Shown: positions 25,786 through 39,897 of the stretch, one piece after another
Layout: the number at the start of each line of letters is the position of its first letter
Position numbering within the stretch: the first letter of the stretch is position 1
NCBI GenBank assembly: GCA_022836615.1
Contig: MU405382.1
Location: forward strand, 1-64,000
DNA: 64,000 nucleotides
Source: Annulohypoxylon bovei var. microspora
Lineage: Eukaryota; Ascomycota; Sordariomycetes; Xylariales; Hypoxylaceae
Reading direction: 5' to 3'
Translations under genes and position numbers: made by a program
Notes under the pieces: generated by a model
Told to the model about the DNA's origin: nothing
Seen by the model: only the letters and a program-made list of their open reading frames with translations
Database searches by the model: none

Positions 25786-26390
25786 AATATATTGTTGGTC
25801 TGGTCTGGTCGATAAAAAATAAATAAATAAAGAAGTTTGACCAATTGTTTCCAAATTCTCAAGTTCGACTTTCCTTACTCCTTGGACCTTGGATTCTCGT
25901 GGATTCTCTTTCGACGTTCACACACACACACCCTCTCTCTCTATATCCGCAGATTTCGTGTGGCTATAAAAAGTCCCTTTGACCTTTGAAGGGAAAACAG
26001 GAACGGCGAGGTTAGGCTAGGCGTTGTAAGAGGTTTCAATGTTCGGCCAAACACTCGCGAGAACCCATCCACAACCTTTTTTTTCTTTTATGAAAGGTTT
26101 CCCAGAAAACGAAGAGGGGCGAGGTTAGGTGCATATTAAAAACTAGATTCGAGAATGGAACTAACCCACACACTCACGTAACAAAACCCGCCCTACCAGC
26201 CTACCAAGCCTACCATAGTGCCTACCCTACCAGGTACATACCTACCTTCCCATACCTAGTAGGCTAGAAGCTACCTAGGATTGCGTGGGTTCAGCCCTTC
26301 AGAAAGACAGGGGTCTTCAAGATTCGCTCTAGCGTGCCTTATGAAAGTGGAGTATCCAAGTACCCTGTAGGTTCTCGAAGTGGGTCTCCA

Positions 26391-26422
26391 GCCTAGGTAG
26401 GTACCTAAGTAGCTAGGTAATT
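26391..26422. repeat. TACCTAGGTA-type cluster
   Basis: Successive CCTAGGTAGG, TACCTAAG and TAGCTAGGTA units. Related copies lie in the preceding 200 bases. Confidence 0.6.
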
Positions 26423-27338
26423 CATGTTGTGCTAGGGCTACTATGTAGGTAGTCATAATATGTACTTAGGTACACTAAAGGATACCTTGCTTGTCGTACT
26501 CTAGGTGGATCAATCATTAGGGCGGAAGGGTGTCAAGGATGGTTCAGGGTGGGGTGTATTGAAGAAAGAGCGAAGGGAAAAATGGTTACGTACAGGGGGT
26601 GCGAGTAGGTTGAACTTAGGGGGTGTCCGCAATGACTCTTCAGGTCGATCTTCGTACCTACGTACTAACTTGTGGTGAAATAGGTAGGATGGGACAACTT
26701 CAATGGATGAAGTGAGCTGCATTCACGGGTGGTAGGATCGATGCGACTTCTAGCCGGCACAGGGCTGCACCACCTACAGGCCGCCTTCCACTAAGGGCTG
26801 GAATATTAAATTGGGGTAGGATAAACGTTACTAAGAGAGCAGATAGAAGTGCGCACTTCTTAATACCTACTTTCTTACATTGGACATCGATGAGTAGTTA
26901 TTATTAATATAGTAGGTATTATTGTGTTATAGTATGCCTATACCTACTTATCTACCTGCCTACTAACTTACTTATTATAACGTATCAATACAAAAGTAAG
27001 TAAACAGTTTCAATGGTCGGTGTGGATGTTATGTCTTATCGATGATGTCGATATTCTGAAGGAGGAGAAGAGAGAAAAGCGTTGTCTAAAATGCAGTCCT
27101 CGTCGGTTTAAAAGCCCAAAGTTAAGTAGTGGTACCGTCTGCATGCTACCCGCTATATCATGCAGCATTAGCCAGCATCCATTTTAAGAAAATGACGCTG
27201 ATAGTCACACCTTTTAGAATGTCTCGAAATATATGAGTTCACCCCATCTCTTTTTGTTCAACATGTCTGCTGGCATTAGACGGATCCCTATGCGCGCGTA
27301 TGTAGGTAGGTATGCAAGTGTGTATACATTACATATAC

Positions 27339-27377
27339 CTAGGTAGGTAGGTAGGTATGTAGGTAGGTATGTAGGTA
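27339..27377 (+). repeat. (TAGG)n / (TATG)n tract with TACCTAGGTA core
   Basis: A palindromic CCTAGG is followed by tandem TAGG and TATGTAGG units. This looks like an expansion of the dispersed motif into a microsatellite. Confidence 0.75.
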
Positions 27378-30300
27378 AACAACTCGATGGACTCGTTAAT
27401 ACGGCTGTTCTTTTTACGATGAACATAGTAATGCGATGATCATCGAATGATGTGTACGTGTACTTGGTACCTTTGTCTTTTCATCCCCTAATTAAGTCTT
27501 GTAACGATGCACTCGGTTTCTTCCGTCTCCGTTAAGTAGTTTGGTAATCTATCGATCAAATTGGATATGGTGTCTTTGGGGAGTGGTCTTCGGTCCGATC
27601 ATGTTAATTTCCAAGCCCTGGAAGTTCCCAAGAAAACTCAGGGCTATTATGCCGCTATCCCACGTTGCCCACTACTGATACGTAGTAGGGGTCGGTCATG
27701 ACTCCAAATTGAGCCTCATGAGCAATCAGACGACAGCGATAAAGATCGGGGTTTCAGCCTTATAAAGCCTTATATAAGGATATAAACATAATTAGATAAT
27801 TCCCAATATGGTTCAAGTATTGCGATCGCTGATGGAACTCCGTTCATGAAAATTGGCCCAAATACAACATGAACTGGCAGCAAATAAGTACTTCTAAGTT
27901 GCATAATAACAATACCGTAAACATGTACTGCAAGTAAGAAATGATTATAAATTGGTTACATAATCGGTGTTCGTAATGTACCAAGAAAGAGTCGACTAGA
28001 CCATTTCCTATCCTGAGCAGTGATGACTAAAAATTAACGAATTACCATAATAGGAAAACTCCACCCGAAGCTCGTGAGATCCATTTCGCCTGAAGTTTTT
28101 CAAGTCCGGTAGTTTCAATGCCATGAAAACTAAAGCCCATGACAAGGCGAATTAGATCACTCACCCTTGCCCCTAGTAGAATCCGGGATCCAACGCAGAA
28201 TCTCGTCATCAAACAAGATTTGTACGTATCGTAGTGTATGGCCTATGAGATTAGGATACGGCATGTATGTATGATCAGACCGCCGGGTATATGTACAGAG
28301 TATGTATGTTAGCCTACCTCGTAGTTCAAAGACAATCTGACAACGGCTTAGCTTACTCTAAGGCACTCTAAGGCGGATAGATCACCGTGGCGCGATACGA
28401 AGTGACAAATCAAACTACACGGGTTCAATATGAATGGCACGCAGTACGCTGACATGGAATAAATGAGAGAGCTAGCCATACATATGTATGCAGTGGTAGG
28501 TATGTAAGTTGATGTGATGATGCAGAAGTAAAGGAGAGATAGAGAGGCATTTGGTATTAGTGCATGTGTGTGTCTCTATTTAATACAAATGAGTACATGT
28601 GCAGTACCGTTGGGTTATTTGCACACCTTGGCAGACCTCAGACCCTTAGACCTAGACCTAAAATTCCAAGTTCTAGGACCTAGGAGTAATCTCATCACCA
28701 TTATCCGGCCTTTCTAGCCCTAGAACGCGCGAAGTTTCTCCTCAGCCCTACAAGCCATCTCAGATTGTACGATTAAGACAAGCTAAAGTATTATTCGATA
28801 TTATGATTGGCTCCGCAGACTATTGCCTCGACAGAAATGGTTAAGTTTAGAACCTTGAAGCCCCTCCAATGTATTATGTATCTATGCCCCTCCTTCGATG
28901 TTTTTCTTACCTAAGTCTAAGTACCTAGGTAGTTACCTAGCATCATCACCACCACCACATAGCACCACACCGCACCACACCAACTATGGATAACGGAAAG
29001 AACTTACACATCCACTACACATCCAACTTCCAAGGTTATCTCTTGACATTCTATCATAACCCTATACAAGTAAACTTAAATAATATCGTGAGATAATCTT
29101 ATAGGTGGCTTTTATCCACATACAACTCTATCAATCATTATATCCTATATCGATCGCTACGTATAACCTTAGCTAGGTCTGGGGGTATGTATCCGGATTC
29201 CACACTTTTTGATACTTACAACCAGAATAGTATCCAACATTAGATTAAGCGCCTCCTAATCGGCTATCGTCATTGCCGAGTTTACCTCTCGACGACGAGG
29301 ATTTCTAACTGGTTCATTAATCCTGGACGGTACAACAACTTTGCGTGACCGCTCATTCGCAAGTCTTCAACAATACGCGCTTAGAGCTGGATATCATGCA
29401 ATTTGCAATCCCCAAAATAAACGCTAGGTTCGCCAAGCCACATTGCCCATGATACCTACCTACATAGGTTGGTCATATTAAGCGGTCTCAGATGCTAAAT
29501 ATCGACGTAGCATCTTCCCACGAACCCACGCATCTATTCTAAGTTATTAAATTATTTTAAAAATTGATCCAATGATCTAAAGTTCTGGCAAGCACCTACG
29601 TCGAGATAGGACAGTTCACGAGGCTAAAAATAGGGAAGCTAATTACCTAGATAGGTAACCTTGCTCATTTGAGCTCGATCCTGCGAACTTTAGAGTCTAG
29701 GTATGTTGGCGTCACTCAGCCATACGCGAGTCTCTAAAAGCCGTCAAAATAAGCGATCTTAAAGGATGTGCCAATGATCGAGAGTCCTAGGAGCCTCATA
29801 AAGAACGACACGGGGTGGAATGAGCGTGCCTCTAAGGGAGAATACGTACCGATTCTACAACAGACTTACACGTAGGTAGGTATCATACAGGATGAAGTGT
29901 AAGACACCAAATCAAAGCTAATGCTCAATCAAAAGCCGACTGGGCTTTGATAATATGAGGTTGTGCCACAAAATCGCCTAGAGAATGAATCTCTGATGAT
30001 CTGCTACACAACATGGCGTCTCGCCTTACTACGTGGGAAAGTGTCTGTACCCTACAGGGCTTAAGGTGTCCGCTGAAACTGTGTTACCATCATGGTAGGG
30101 CAACGAAAATCGGATGATGGACATCGACATATCCCCGGCCCTTTATGTTTGGTTTGATATAGTTTTTTCTTTCTTCCAGAAACATGGACAGCCTTCTTCA
30201 CATCGGCATTACATTCAACTATACACAGAGAAATTCACTCGATGTCAACTTAGCACAACAGGGAAACTCACTACAGCCGGACTCGAGCTAGAACAAGACG

Positions 30301-30955
30301 ATACCCCAATATGTTACGTGTCGTTCGGACAGGATACTGTTTTGCGGGGACCCCGAACGATCGGTCCCGCTCTATTCATCGTTCGCCGAAGTTCTAGAGC
30401 CCTTCTAGTCAACGTACTAATATCAATATCCATATATACAAAGTACATATCAGCGAAAATAACGTCCGCGGCTCGGGGAGATTGAACAGTTTCACTACGA
30501 GATTAGATGCCTACGTGCCTACATATTCGGGGTCTCTTCAGCTCTCACCTAGTATGACAAGGTGGCTCGATGACTGCACTGGGACCTGGACATACAGAAT
30601 AGTGGTGAGGCGCAAAATAGGGATCTAACTGCGCGAGGTTGCGTACCACCTCGGTAGACAACAGGCGAGCCGCGCACAACGGACGCAGGCACATTGTCAC
30701 AGTGCAGTGATTCTCATTTGTCCCGAGCGGCACTTGTCGTTCGACACTGAGACATGATTCGTGAGTCGCCATTGCGTAGGGCCGAATGGCTGCAATCATG
30801 GCGCTAAGACGTCAAAAATGCCGAAGATCTCGTTGCCACTTGGTAATGCAAGATCTGCCTAAGAGACTGGCTGACCGCCGGTGGATCCTCCGGTCACCCG
30901 GCAGCTTCCGCCCCTTGTGTTATTTCAATCTAGAAGTAATGCCAGCCAACCAACC

Positions 30956-30979
30956 AACTTCAACTTCAACTTCAACTTC
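30956..30979 (+). repeat. Tandem repeat (AACTTC)4
   Basis: Four exact hexamer copies outside any supported gene. Confidence 0.85.
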
Positions 30980-32750
30980 TCGATGTCGACAAGCTTTACC
31001 ATTCTTTTACTATACTTTGCCATCCGGGGCACGTGAAAATCCGATATAAGCGACAACGAATTAGCAATTATATTCGAGCCAAGTATTGATGTTTTTAGAA
31101 TCCACAGCCTTTCTCTTGAATACTTATCTGAGCAATGTTTATTATTTTCTTACTAGGTAGTTATAGTATATCATATACACTAGGCCAGGGGGTGGGGGTT
31201 TGAAAAGGAGAACTGACCGGGCCAAGTAGCTAAAATCAGGAAGTCTCCGATTCAAACCATGGATGGATGCTGTCAAATGCCCCTCCGCGCGGTCGAACTA
31301 CCGCCAGCGGGAATTAATTCATAGTAACCATATGCACTTGATTAGCGGTTTCGAACCGTAGCCATGATACCGGAAATGCTACCGGCTTATTTGGTGAGTG
31401 TCAGGTAAAATGCTCCTTATTTTTTTTTTTAATATCCTTTCATGAACAATATCTTGAGGGCGTTGGTAAACACGTTCCTAAAGTACCTAACTAGTCGTTA
31501 TAGTGCCTAACCAATCTAAACCAATATCGAATCAATTACCTACTTCGCTACATAGTAGGTAGGTAGGGAATATGACCGATCGTTAGTATGGATGTTTGAG
31601 TCTCCAGTGTTCTCGGCCTAGTTGAGGAGCAGTCGTTTCGAACATTCGACGATCTTTAAGCTCTTGCATCGCAGCGTCGTTGAACGATTTCATAACTTCG
31701 CATGCTAATGCCAATCAAGGCCTAGACTTTATAAGCTGACTTACGTAGGTTCGAACACTAGTTGAGGCTACTATTCCAGCTGCGGATATTGATTCCGTTA
31801 GTACGCGTAGCTTACGAGTACCTAATAATTGACAGCCCTAGCTTGGCGTTGGAGCCACTTTCACGGAATTCTAGAATGCCTACCACATCCCACATACCAT
31901 CTGGCCTTCATGCTAAAACCATGAGTCTCGAGCAGTGGGCAAAACACTTTATACACAGCCCGGTTCCAAGGTTGCAGCCCACCAAGACGCCACATCAGAC
32001 AACGGAGCCTAGTCTCGCGATTCGACATCCCTTATGCGTCGCTCCGTCTCTTACCCAAACCAGCTGTTAAAAAAGGCCCTGATAGCTAAGAGGATATCGG
32101 TGATTGGCACAACGCTAGCAAGTAGTTTAGGGAGAAGACCCCTTTTCAGCTGAGGGAACTACCACTAAAAGAAGCTAGGTTAGTCATTCAATACTCTACA
32201 TGCCTACATCCATAGTAGTACACCATACTATTTACATGGCATAGTAGGCGCAACAATATCCTGTGTTACAGCGACACCCTCCAAGCCGGCCAACTACAAG
32301 CAAGTAGCCAATGCATATATGTATAGTTCGGCTGCGCTCGAGGTGCACAAATGTTTCGTCGTTCGGGGTACAACGTCTTCCCCTTGCCTAATCCCCAAAT
32401 CCCCTCCTTTTACATACAGTGCATCTCATACATACACCGTACACGACAATGAACATTTGGCACGGTCCGTAGGTAAGCTTGGCATTCTAGCGGGATAGGC
32501 ACGTATGTGTAGGGCTTGGCGTGCATGACATGCAGCCCGAACTGCACGCAACCTTACAAGGCTGCATCCATAGATACGTAGGAGGTAGGTATGAGTTTGC
32601 CAATTCATCCCGTCCTCCCGCCTCCGGACTCGGCTGGCTTGGGGCTTGGGGTTTGGGGTTTGGGGGCCAAATACTTAATCGCCGTTTCTAGTACCTATTT
32701 GCACATTCAACCCAATATACGTATATATGTACTATGATGTAGGCACCTGG

Positions 32751-32790
32751 GCAGGCAAGCAAGCAGGCAAGCAGGCAGGCAGGCAGGCAA
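32751..32790 (+). repeat. GCAG/GCAA tetranucleotide tract
   Basis: About ten tandem tetramers alternating between GCAG and GCAA. Confidence 0.85.
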
Positions 32791-34791
32791 ATTGTTCAGC
32801 TACAGCCTTCCGACTACAGCCTACAGTGCTTGACTCATACGAGGCGACAAGGCTGCGCGCCTAACTGCTAGTTTCCTATCTTCCCTGCCAAAGGGCTATA
32901 TTCAAGGCATTCATTCGACAGGACGAATTCGAAGCCTCGAAGATCTCGCAACCTTTCATTCGCCTTACCCGCTACCCAAGCACGTTCCGGCGTTTTTTAT
33001 TGCCGAGTTCCCTGTCGCGTGATATGCAAGCCTGTGTGGCTGTGTCCACCGGAGACCAACGATATTCGTTTCTTATAACGATGCTGCATATGCGATGCGC
33101 GGTCTTCCAGACATTTTTTGTCCTAAAACTTGCCATATCCTTTCCTCACTACAGATGGGACAGCAACCTGCGACGACGATAACCTGATAATTCATTGGAC
33201 ATCGATTCAAGTACCGACAGGCCTCAATGCAATACGAGTCTCATTTGTCATGACTGACGTTGCCAACCACCTCTCAGTACTTACTACAACCTCCCTATCC
33301 GGTAACAGGAACACCAGCCCTTTTAAGCCGTGGCTGTCTTTTGCCTGTTCCAAGTCTTCACACCTTCGTATACACACCCACACCCCATACCTACGGATAT
33401 TTTGTCTCGTCGAGTGACGTCGAGTGGAAGAGGCGCCGGAATTGATAGGTTGTTTATTTTCTACTTGGTCATGCATGAAGTGGCCCATACGTAACACCGA
33501 GAAGAAGCAAATAAATAAATAAAATGAAAATTTTCTTATCTCCTATCCTTTCCTCTAATATGAATTTTTGATAGCCCCTTGCAGCAAGCAGTATGCGCTA
33601 TATCTCTCCCGCGGAGATTCATAACGAACTGTAAACCGGATGTCACTGTTCTCTCTGTTCGCTTCTACTCCGACCCAATCACAATTAGCAGGGAAATTAT
33701 AAATCACATTTCTCCTTGTATATCAGAAACCTTGGTCGAAGTTGCGAATCAAACAGTACCGAGTCACATTCACATGCATCAAATTTCAACGACACATTCG
33801 AATGTACTGATCTATAAACCACTTGACGGTCTTTCGAGCAGGGTGGATCTAGCCGCACTCAGCAGATATGACGTTCAAGGCTGAGTCCCGCCAGCGCGGT
33901 ATACTGTGCCCCACTGAGAACGAGTGAGGATGTATGTATCAAGGCAGTAAAGAAACCAAAACTGACCCCGGGCAACCCTCCTTCTCCCCCAGTGCCCGGC
34001 TCCCGGCGTCCTCTGATAAACCTCCGGGCATGAATGGGTGAGACTCGTGGAAGCCCAGTGGCACAGTCCACGCGCCCCCGCAATGACGGCCCATTCGCCG
34101 GCTATTGATATATTGTTGATCAACCGGGGGGCATATTGCTTCCGCTGCGGATGGGACGCTGTTGCGCGTCTAATATGTGCTGCCCAGGACCCCTTTCATC
34201 TGCAGGGCAACTTTATCGAGCATTCCCCAGTCCCTTGGGGTCTCGCGGCGCTGCTACATCACTCGACTAATTGGAGAACATATCACGCAGCATCGCATCA
34301 TCGCATCAAGCGCCGTTTCTCTAGTGGCGCTCTCTTTTTACCCTATCACCTTACTACCTTTGACGTGGTATGCGCACGTTCAGAGTAGCAGTAAGAGCCA
34401 TACCTAGGTCGCCGGAAGGGACTTAGGTCTTGCTTCGTCTACACTCCGGAGGATATAACTTAAGTTCTTAATGAAGGAAGGTTTCAGGATGAGTTTGGGC
34501 CGTCGCTTAATATTTTAGCTAAGCACCCTAAGCACCCCCCATATCACGCAAGCGACGTCTAGTTTCTGGCTGGTCGGCTGGCTGCCCTAGAGCGATGATT
34601 TCAGGAACAGTCCAAACCTTTCAGAATGCATATGCGAAGACAACGCACCTTACATGTAGTAGCCATTTGTGTGACATATGCTACCGAGAGGGCTTCCGTT
34701 CCCGCGGGCATTTCGTCTCCTAAACTTCCCAAACGGGAAGCTCGGCAGAAAACTTCGGCCGATCTTCCAGAAGTCTAACCTCTTCTATGAA

Positions 34792-34821
34792 GGTATGTAG
34801 GTATGTATGTAGGTATGTATG
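34792..34821 (+). repeat. GTAG/GTAT tetranucleotide tract
   Basis: Mixed GTAG and GTAT tetramers, related to the TAGG/TATG tract at 27339-27377. Confidence 0.7.
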
Positions 34822-37189
34822 GCACACACACTTCATTAATTATACCTCCTACATGATATTTATACCTCTGGGGACTATAGGTATACACATTTCCTGCATA
34901 TCAACCAATGGCCGAGATATCATACATCGCTTACCTATCGACTCACTAATCTTGATTCATCTCCTAATAGTAGATCCTAAACGATGGACTCTATGGAACT
35001 TCTCTTGCTTATCGACATATCTACATATATAAGTATGTAGGTACTGTATGTAACGACCGGAAGCGAAACTTAGCACGTGGCCCATCATCAAAGCGTCCCT
35101 TGCTGAAAGCTTTCTTGGGACTATTAAACCTGAGTCCGCTTTAACTGACAAGATATTTCTAGTATAATACATATCATTCCCACGTATCTTCCACGAGGGC
35201 TCAGGCGGGTCTTGTCTCCGTTACAGAAGGCGATCCCAATTTGTCAAGCTTTACCAGACTAGTATGTATGTACGTCGGCAAAATAGCACGGGAATTTCCA
35301 GACCCTTTTTGGTGGAGCACTCTTCGACAAAGGTAGCATAGTAACGACCCTGGATTTCAGAAACTGGCTCTCGTAAGGCTGACCAAGGCCTCGGTATATG
35401 ATAACCATGGTTAGTAGATATGATCCTGATCCCGCCCGTTACATCATTCTCCACCCGCACGAGCTCCATAGCATTCCTGCCTGCATACAGTCCCGGTCCT
35501 ACTCCTTAGAGTGAAGTCTTGGGCAGTTTCCTATCTAAAATACCGATTCAACTAGGATGTTCACACCTACTGTACATTGTATGTATCCATCCCGAACCGA
35601 TTCTGCCACCGCGGATGCAGTGGGTAAGGGAAGCCGGCTATTTCTTATAGTAACCTTATAGTATCCAAGAAAGTCCCGTGAACGGATATGCTGACTGCAC
35701 ATTCAGCTTACCATGCAGCCCAGCCCTTTTTTGTCGCTGCAAGATCTGTCATATTGCTGTCATTTTTCGGCGCTAGGCCTTATGGAAGCAACTTCGCAAG
35801 TGTGTATGTACTAGTAGGCTATCGTAAACTATGCAGGACGTCACACGTAAAGTGCGTTGGTGGTGAAGATGTCTTCCTGAAGCAAACTAGGCGCTCCACC
35901 CGTCTAGTGACAAACGAGCCCTGTCGTCCCACTCGACGAGGAGCTGCGGTATGCATAGTATTATACAATACATTATACACTTAGTTATTAGTTGTTTTCA
36001 CTAGCATGTACAAATGCATACTGGACATAACAGGTCCGAAACGAAGTCCGGGACCACTTACTTCCGCTTTAAGAGTTTCATCGCGTCGAGGCCCGCGGGG
36101 TTCAATCGCCTCGCGATGCGACTCTGCGTCGCTCGGCAGCCAGGCATGAGAGAGACCCTTAAACACACCTTAAGCTCGAGAGCCCAAACGTCCTGAACCG
36201 AGGCGATACCCTCCAAACGAAAGAACCCACCCAACTAGCCCCGATACAGTGATTTGCCCGCTGCTGGTAACTACACTTAATACAGCAGCACGTCGCTTAG
36301 GCATCACCAACAGCTTCCATCTTTATTATGTACGATGATTACATATTCACGAGGCATGTGGATACCTTCTTCTGATTCGCATGCGTGCGTACGTTAGCGT
36401 ACGTAACCGAGAGAGGTAACCCATAGCTCCATAGCATACCTAGCTGTACATAAGCCCCCGCGATACGATCCCCGGGTGGGTTTATGGGCGCAAGGGATGT
36501 TCCGATGCGTTCTGGAATTTCCTGATTTTACCTGGTTTTAGTCGAGATTTCGAGGTTATAATACATACGTACAATACCTACCTGGTAACCACCGTTCTAC
36601 CATGTACGCTCTGCTGCATATATATTGCTACATACGTCATATGTTTCTTTGGCTACCCGTCCTCCCTACTGCTACATATTAGCTAAACACCTTAATAAGG
36701 ATGTAAGCAAGCGCATCTTTTCGCCGCAATGGATCTATACCTAGGTATACGCGTACCCTGGGTAGGTAACTCCAGCTAGGTTCTAGCCAGCCAGCCAGCC
36801 CGCCCACCGGAGTCCACCAGCGGAAATTCGCCTCCTCGTGTCGCCGGACGGGCGGCCTTAAGCAGGGCTGGCGCGACATTATCTGGGATCTCGTTCGAAG
36901 CCCGATACGATGGGACGGCTGTGCGACGATACACCGCATTTCGCTTGCTGCCTACGTGCGAGCGAGCGAGAGAGCTGAGCTGAACCAAAAGGTGCGGAAG
37001 CTAGAAACTTAGTCGGCGTCGATCTTAGACCCTATGAAACGAAAAAAAAAAAAAGTGCGTTGTTAATGTCTTGTGATCACATGTGTATGCATGCACGTTG
37101 CTGACTGCAGATTTTCGTTACTTAAAGTTTTTTTTTCTTTCCTTTTTTTCTGTTTTCGCGCTCGGGCTTAGCTAAGCTTGTGTGCGGGC

Positions 37190-37206
37190 GTGTGTGTGTG
37201 TGTGTG
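37190..37206 (+). repeat. (TG)n dinucleotide tract
   Basis: Eight TG units in a row, preceded by a less regular TGTGCGGGCG stretch. Confidence 0.8.
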
Positions 37207-39877
37207 CCAGCTGAGGCAGGCTACGGCCGTTCTCTCAGAGGTCATGGGAGTAACAATAACATGATCGGCTTCCTTACACACGAATCATATCATAGGACGT
37301 CAGCTTCCTTCACGTAGCACAGCGCTGATTGCAATGTTACTTGGCGGAAGAAGGACTCCGAGTGTAACAGGCTGGCGAATGCCGATGTCCTACCTGCTTG
37401 AGTTGGCATGTAGTCAGCCCTTCGGTGACGGCGATGGTCCCGATCGACCGCGCGGTGATTGTGACTGGTAGGGCCGGCCCGGTGCGGGATATTTTGTTAG
37501 TCAAACTCGGGCCAGCGGCGATGTCAAATTTTTTCTCTTTTTTCAGCCGCACCGAGACTGGACTGCATCCTTTCGGTAGCACCAAAGACTCGGCAAATCG
37601 AACAGGATTGGGTAATGAAGAAAATTGCGTGTCAAGGACTAGTTTCGTCTTTGACTAAACCCACATAACATGCGAAATCTTAGCCGCATCGATCCTCTCT
37701 ACGGCGTCTCCGTCGTGGGTTTCTACAGTCTTCAGAGATTTGGAACCCATTCGGGGCCGGTCTCTATGTTGCTCGTCCACTTTCAGTGGCGGTCTTCTTG
37801 CTTCAAACTACGCCATGGAAGGCATATATGGATCAGTTGTGAATATAGATATATAGGGATCAGCCCAAATCGGACTCTCGGTATCGCCTAGTCCGCAAGT
37901 CGGGCCTCAAGTCCACTTTTCTCGGTCCCGACCTGAGGTGTCTACAGAGCACACCGTTCTATTCACGCCAAGATGAAGCTGCTAAACGGCAAGGATCCCG
38001 AGCCATCTCGAGCCCACCACGCCTGGTGTCGATACAGAGTATCGTGTATGAAGAGTTGCGCCGCCACAGGAAAAAGGAAAGTGGTGGATAGAAGGTTTCG
38101 TTTGAAATAGAGGAATGGAGACGCCCCATCATTGCGAGCATTGTCCGATATTTAGTGAGTTCTCAAAATCACGATCTTCTAAAATTCGTCCTTGGTTGCC
38201 TTAAGCAGTTAGATACCAGCGGTGTAAAGGCATAGCTTTTCACGCTCAGACAGTCTTAGCTACCAAGGATCACATCGGACAGGATCAACTAAAACTTAAG
38301 TAAGTTGAGTGATATTTCAGCCCTGATTAACGAATCTCTTAGCCAAGTACTTCATAATCCTTGTCTAAGGCTACTCAATACCTACCCGGGGACATGGGAT
38401 ACAACGTGGTATATTTGTTAGTTTACCTATGTTTGCTAAGTTGAGGCTACTTTAATGCTTGCTCATTATCAATTTCCACATCTCTGCCTTATGGCGATGG
38501 GGCTATTTTTAGGCGTTTGTCAGTTACCTACTACATTAGTGGCAATTTCATACACTATGCCTCATGGAAAACCTGACTATCGGATGGGAGCCGTGGGATT
38601 TTGCAAATGTACACAGAAGTTTCGTCTTGCTTGACTGTGTATAACGATCTGAAACTTCTAGGCATAAGCTGGGAGGATTCGCTAGCCCTGTCTAGTAGCC
38701 GGTTAGATCAGGCGCTAGCAATAGGTCCCTTGGCATGTTCGATGAAGAATGTCCGTGTCTCGGAGGGTCATTCGTAAAAAGTTGGTCACAGGTTTCTTGA
38801 ATTATATGAATCATGTTCAATATATTCCTCGTAGGCAGTGCTAATTCGCATGGTGTTTTTAGTAACGTGGCGGGGACTTTGAATTTTGAATCGATCTTTA
38901 CATGCCTCGATTCCTAAGACCCAAAGAGAGCAAGTCGATACACAATATTGCTCGCAAATTATTATTACCTACAGACTGTATTCGATTCGAGTATGATAAG
39001 GGGGACTCTTGTGTAACACGAAATCCATAAAAATACCCCTTTTTAATTAAAATAAAATGTAAGTACCTACTCATAGGGAGAGCGCGGTTCTCCAGGTACC
39101 TAGGACAGAAGGTCTCCTTAGCTAAATAAACACTTAGTCGCCACCATTGAAGCTGGCAAAATAGCCGGCATAACCTTGTGTGTTCTACTAGGTAGTTCGA
39201 ATAATCAGCTCGCAATCGATTGCCCTACGAGGCAGATGGATTTAACTCAAACAGGTCTCAGCCTTACAACAACGTGGACGTCGGTCCCACTTTGGGGGCG
39301 GCTACCATTCCTGCCCCCTATCCCATACCATACTCAAAACGTCACGACGGAATAATAGCCGCCCCCAACCTGGAGAAATTCCGGGCTAGGATGGATCGGG
39401 GCATATTTTTAGATTGAACGTCTATAGCTTATGTAATTATTCTCATAAGCTTGACTTATATATAAAATCTGGAAAATAGCGACAAGGCGAGGAATGGGGC
39501 AATACTTGGAGACAATACAGCACGGACTATGAAGGTCAGACGATGGTAAAGTAAATTCCGCTCGGTCCGCTTGCCTTAGTGATACTTTTCGAGCTAATGA
39601 ACACCACGTGGGTGACAGAAAACGTGGCTCTCTGACGCTTGTTGGGACACTAAAGCCTTTAGGATGGGAAATCTCCGAACCACTCAAATGTCTATTGTTT
39701 ACTTGGATCTTTCCATTCCTGTTCTCGAACGAAGGATGTTATGAGAGTAGACGCGTTGGTGTTTAGCTGATATCCTTCAGGTAAATAGGATGTGAAACCT
39801 AGACGAGGATTGTCCGAAAACAGCTTTCTAGAACACCCCTCAAACGTCAAGGTTTGGTGTAGGAATGGATGCGGCTG

Positions 39878-39897
39878 TTGCTTGCTTGCTTGCTTGC
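39878..39897 (+). repeat. Tandem repeat (TTGC)5
   Basis: Five exact tetramers outside coding DNA. Confidence 0.85.

Noticed and set aside
25628..25822. 64-codon frame beginning MDPNEEEIKQIQDWAS
   Set aside because: The second half is read from a GGTCA/GGTCGG simple repeat; no domain and no exon partners.
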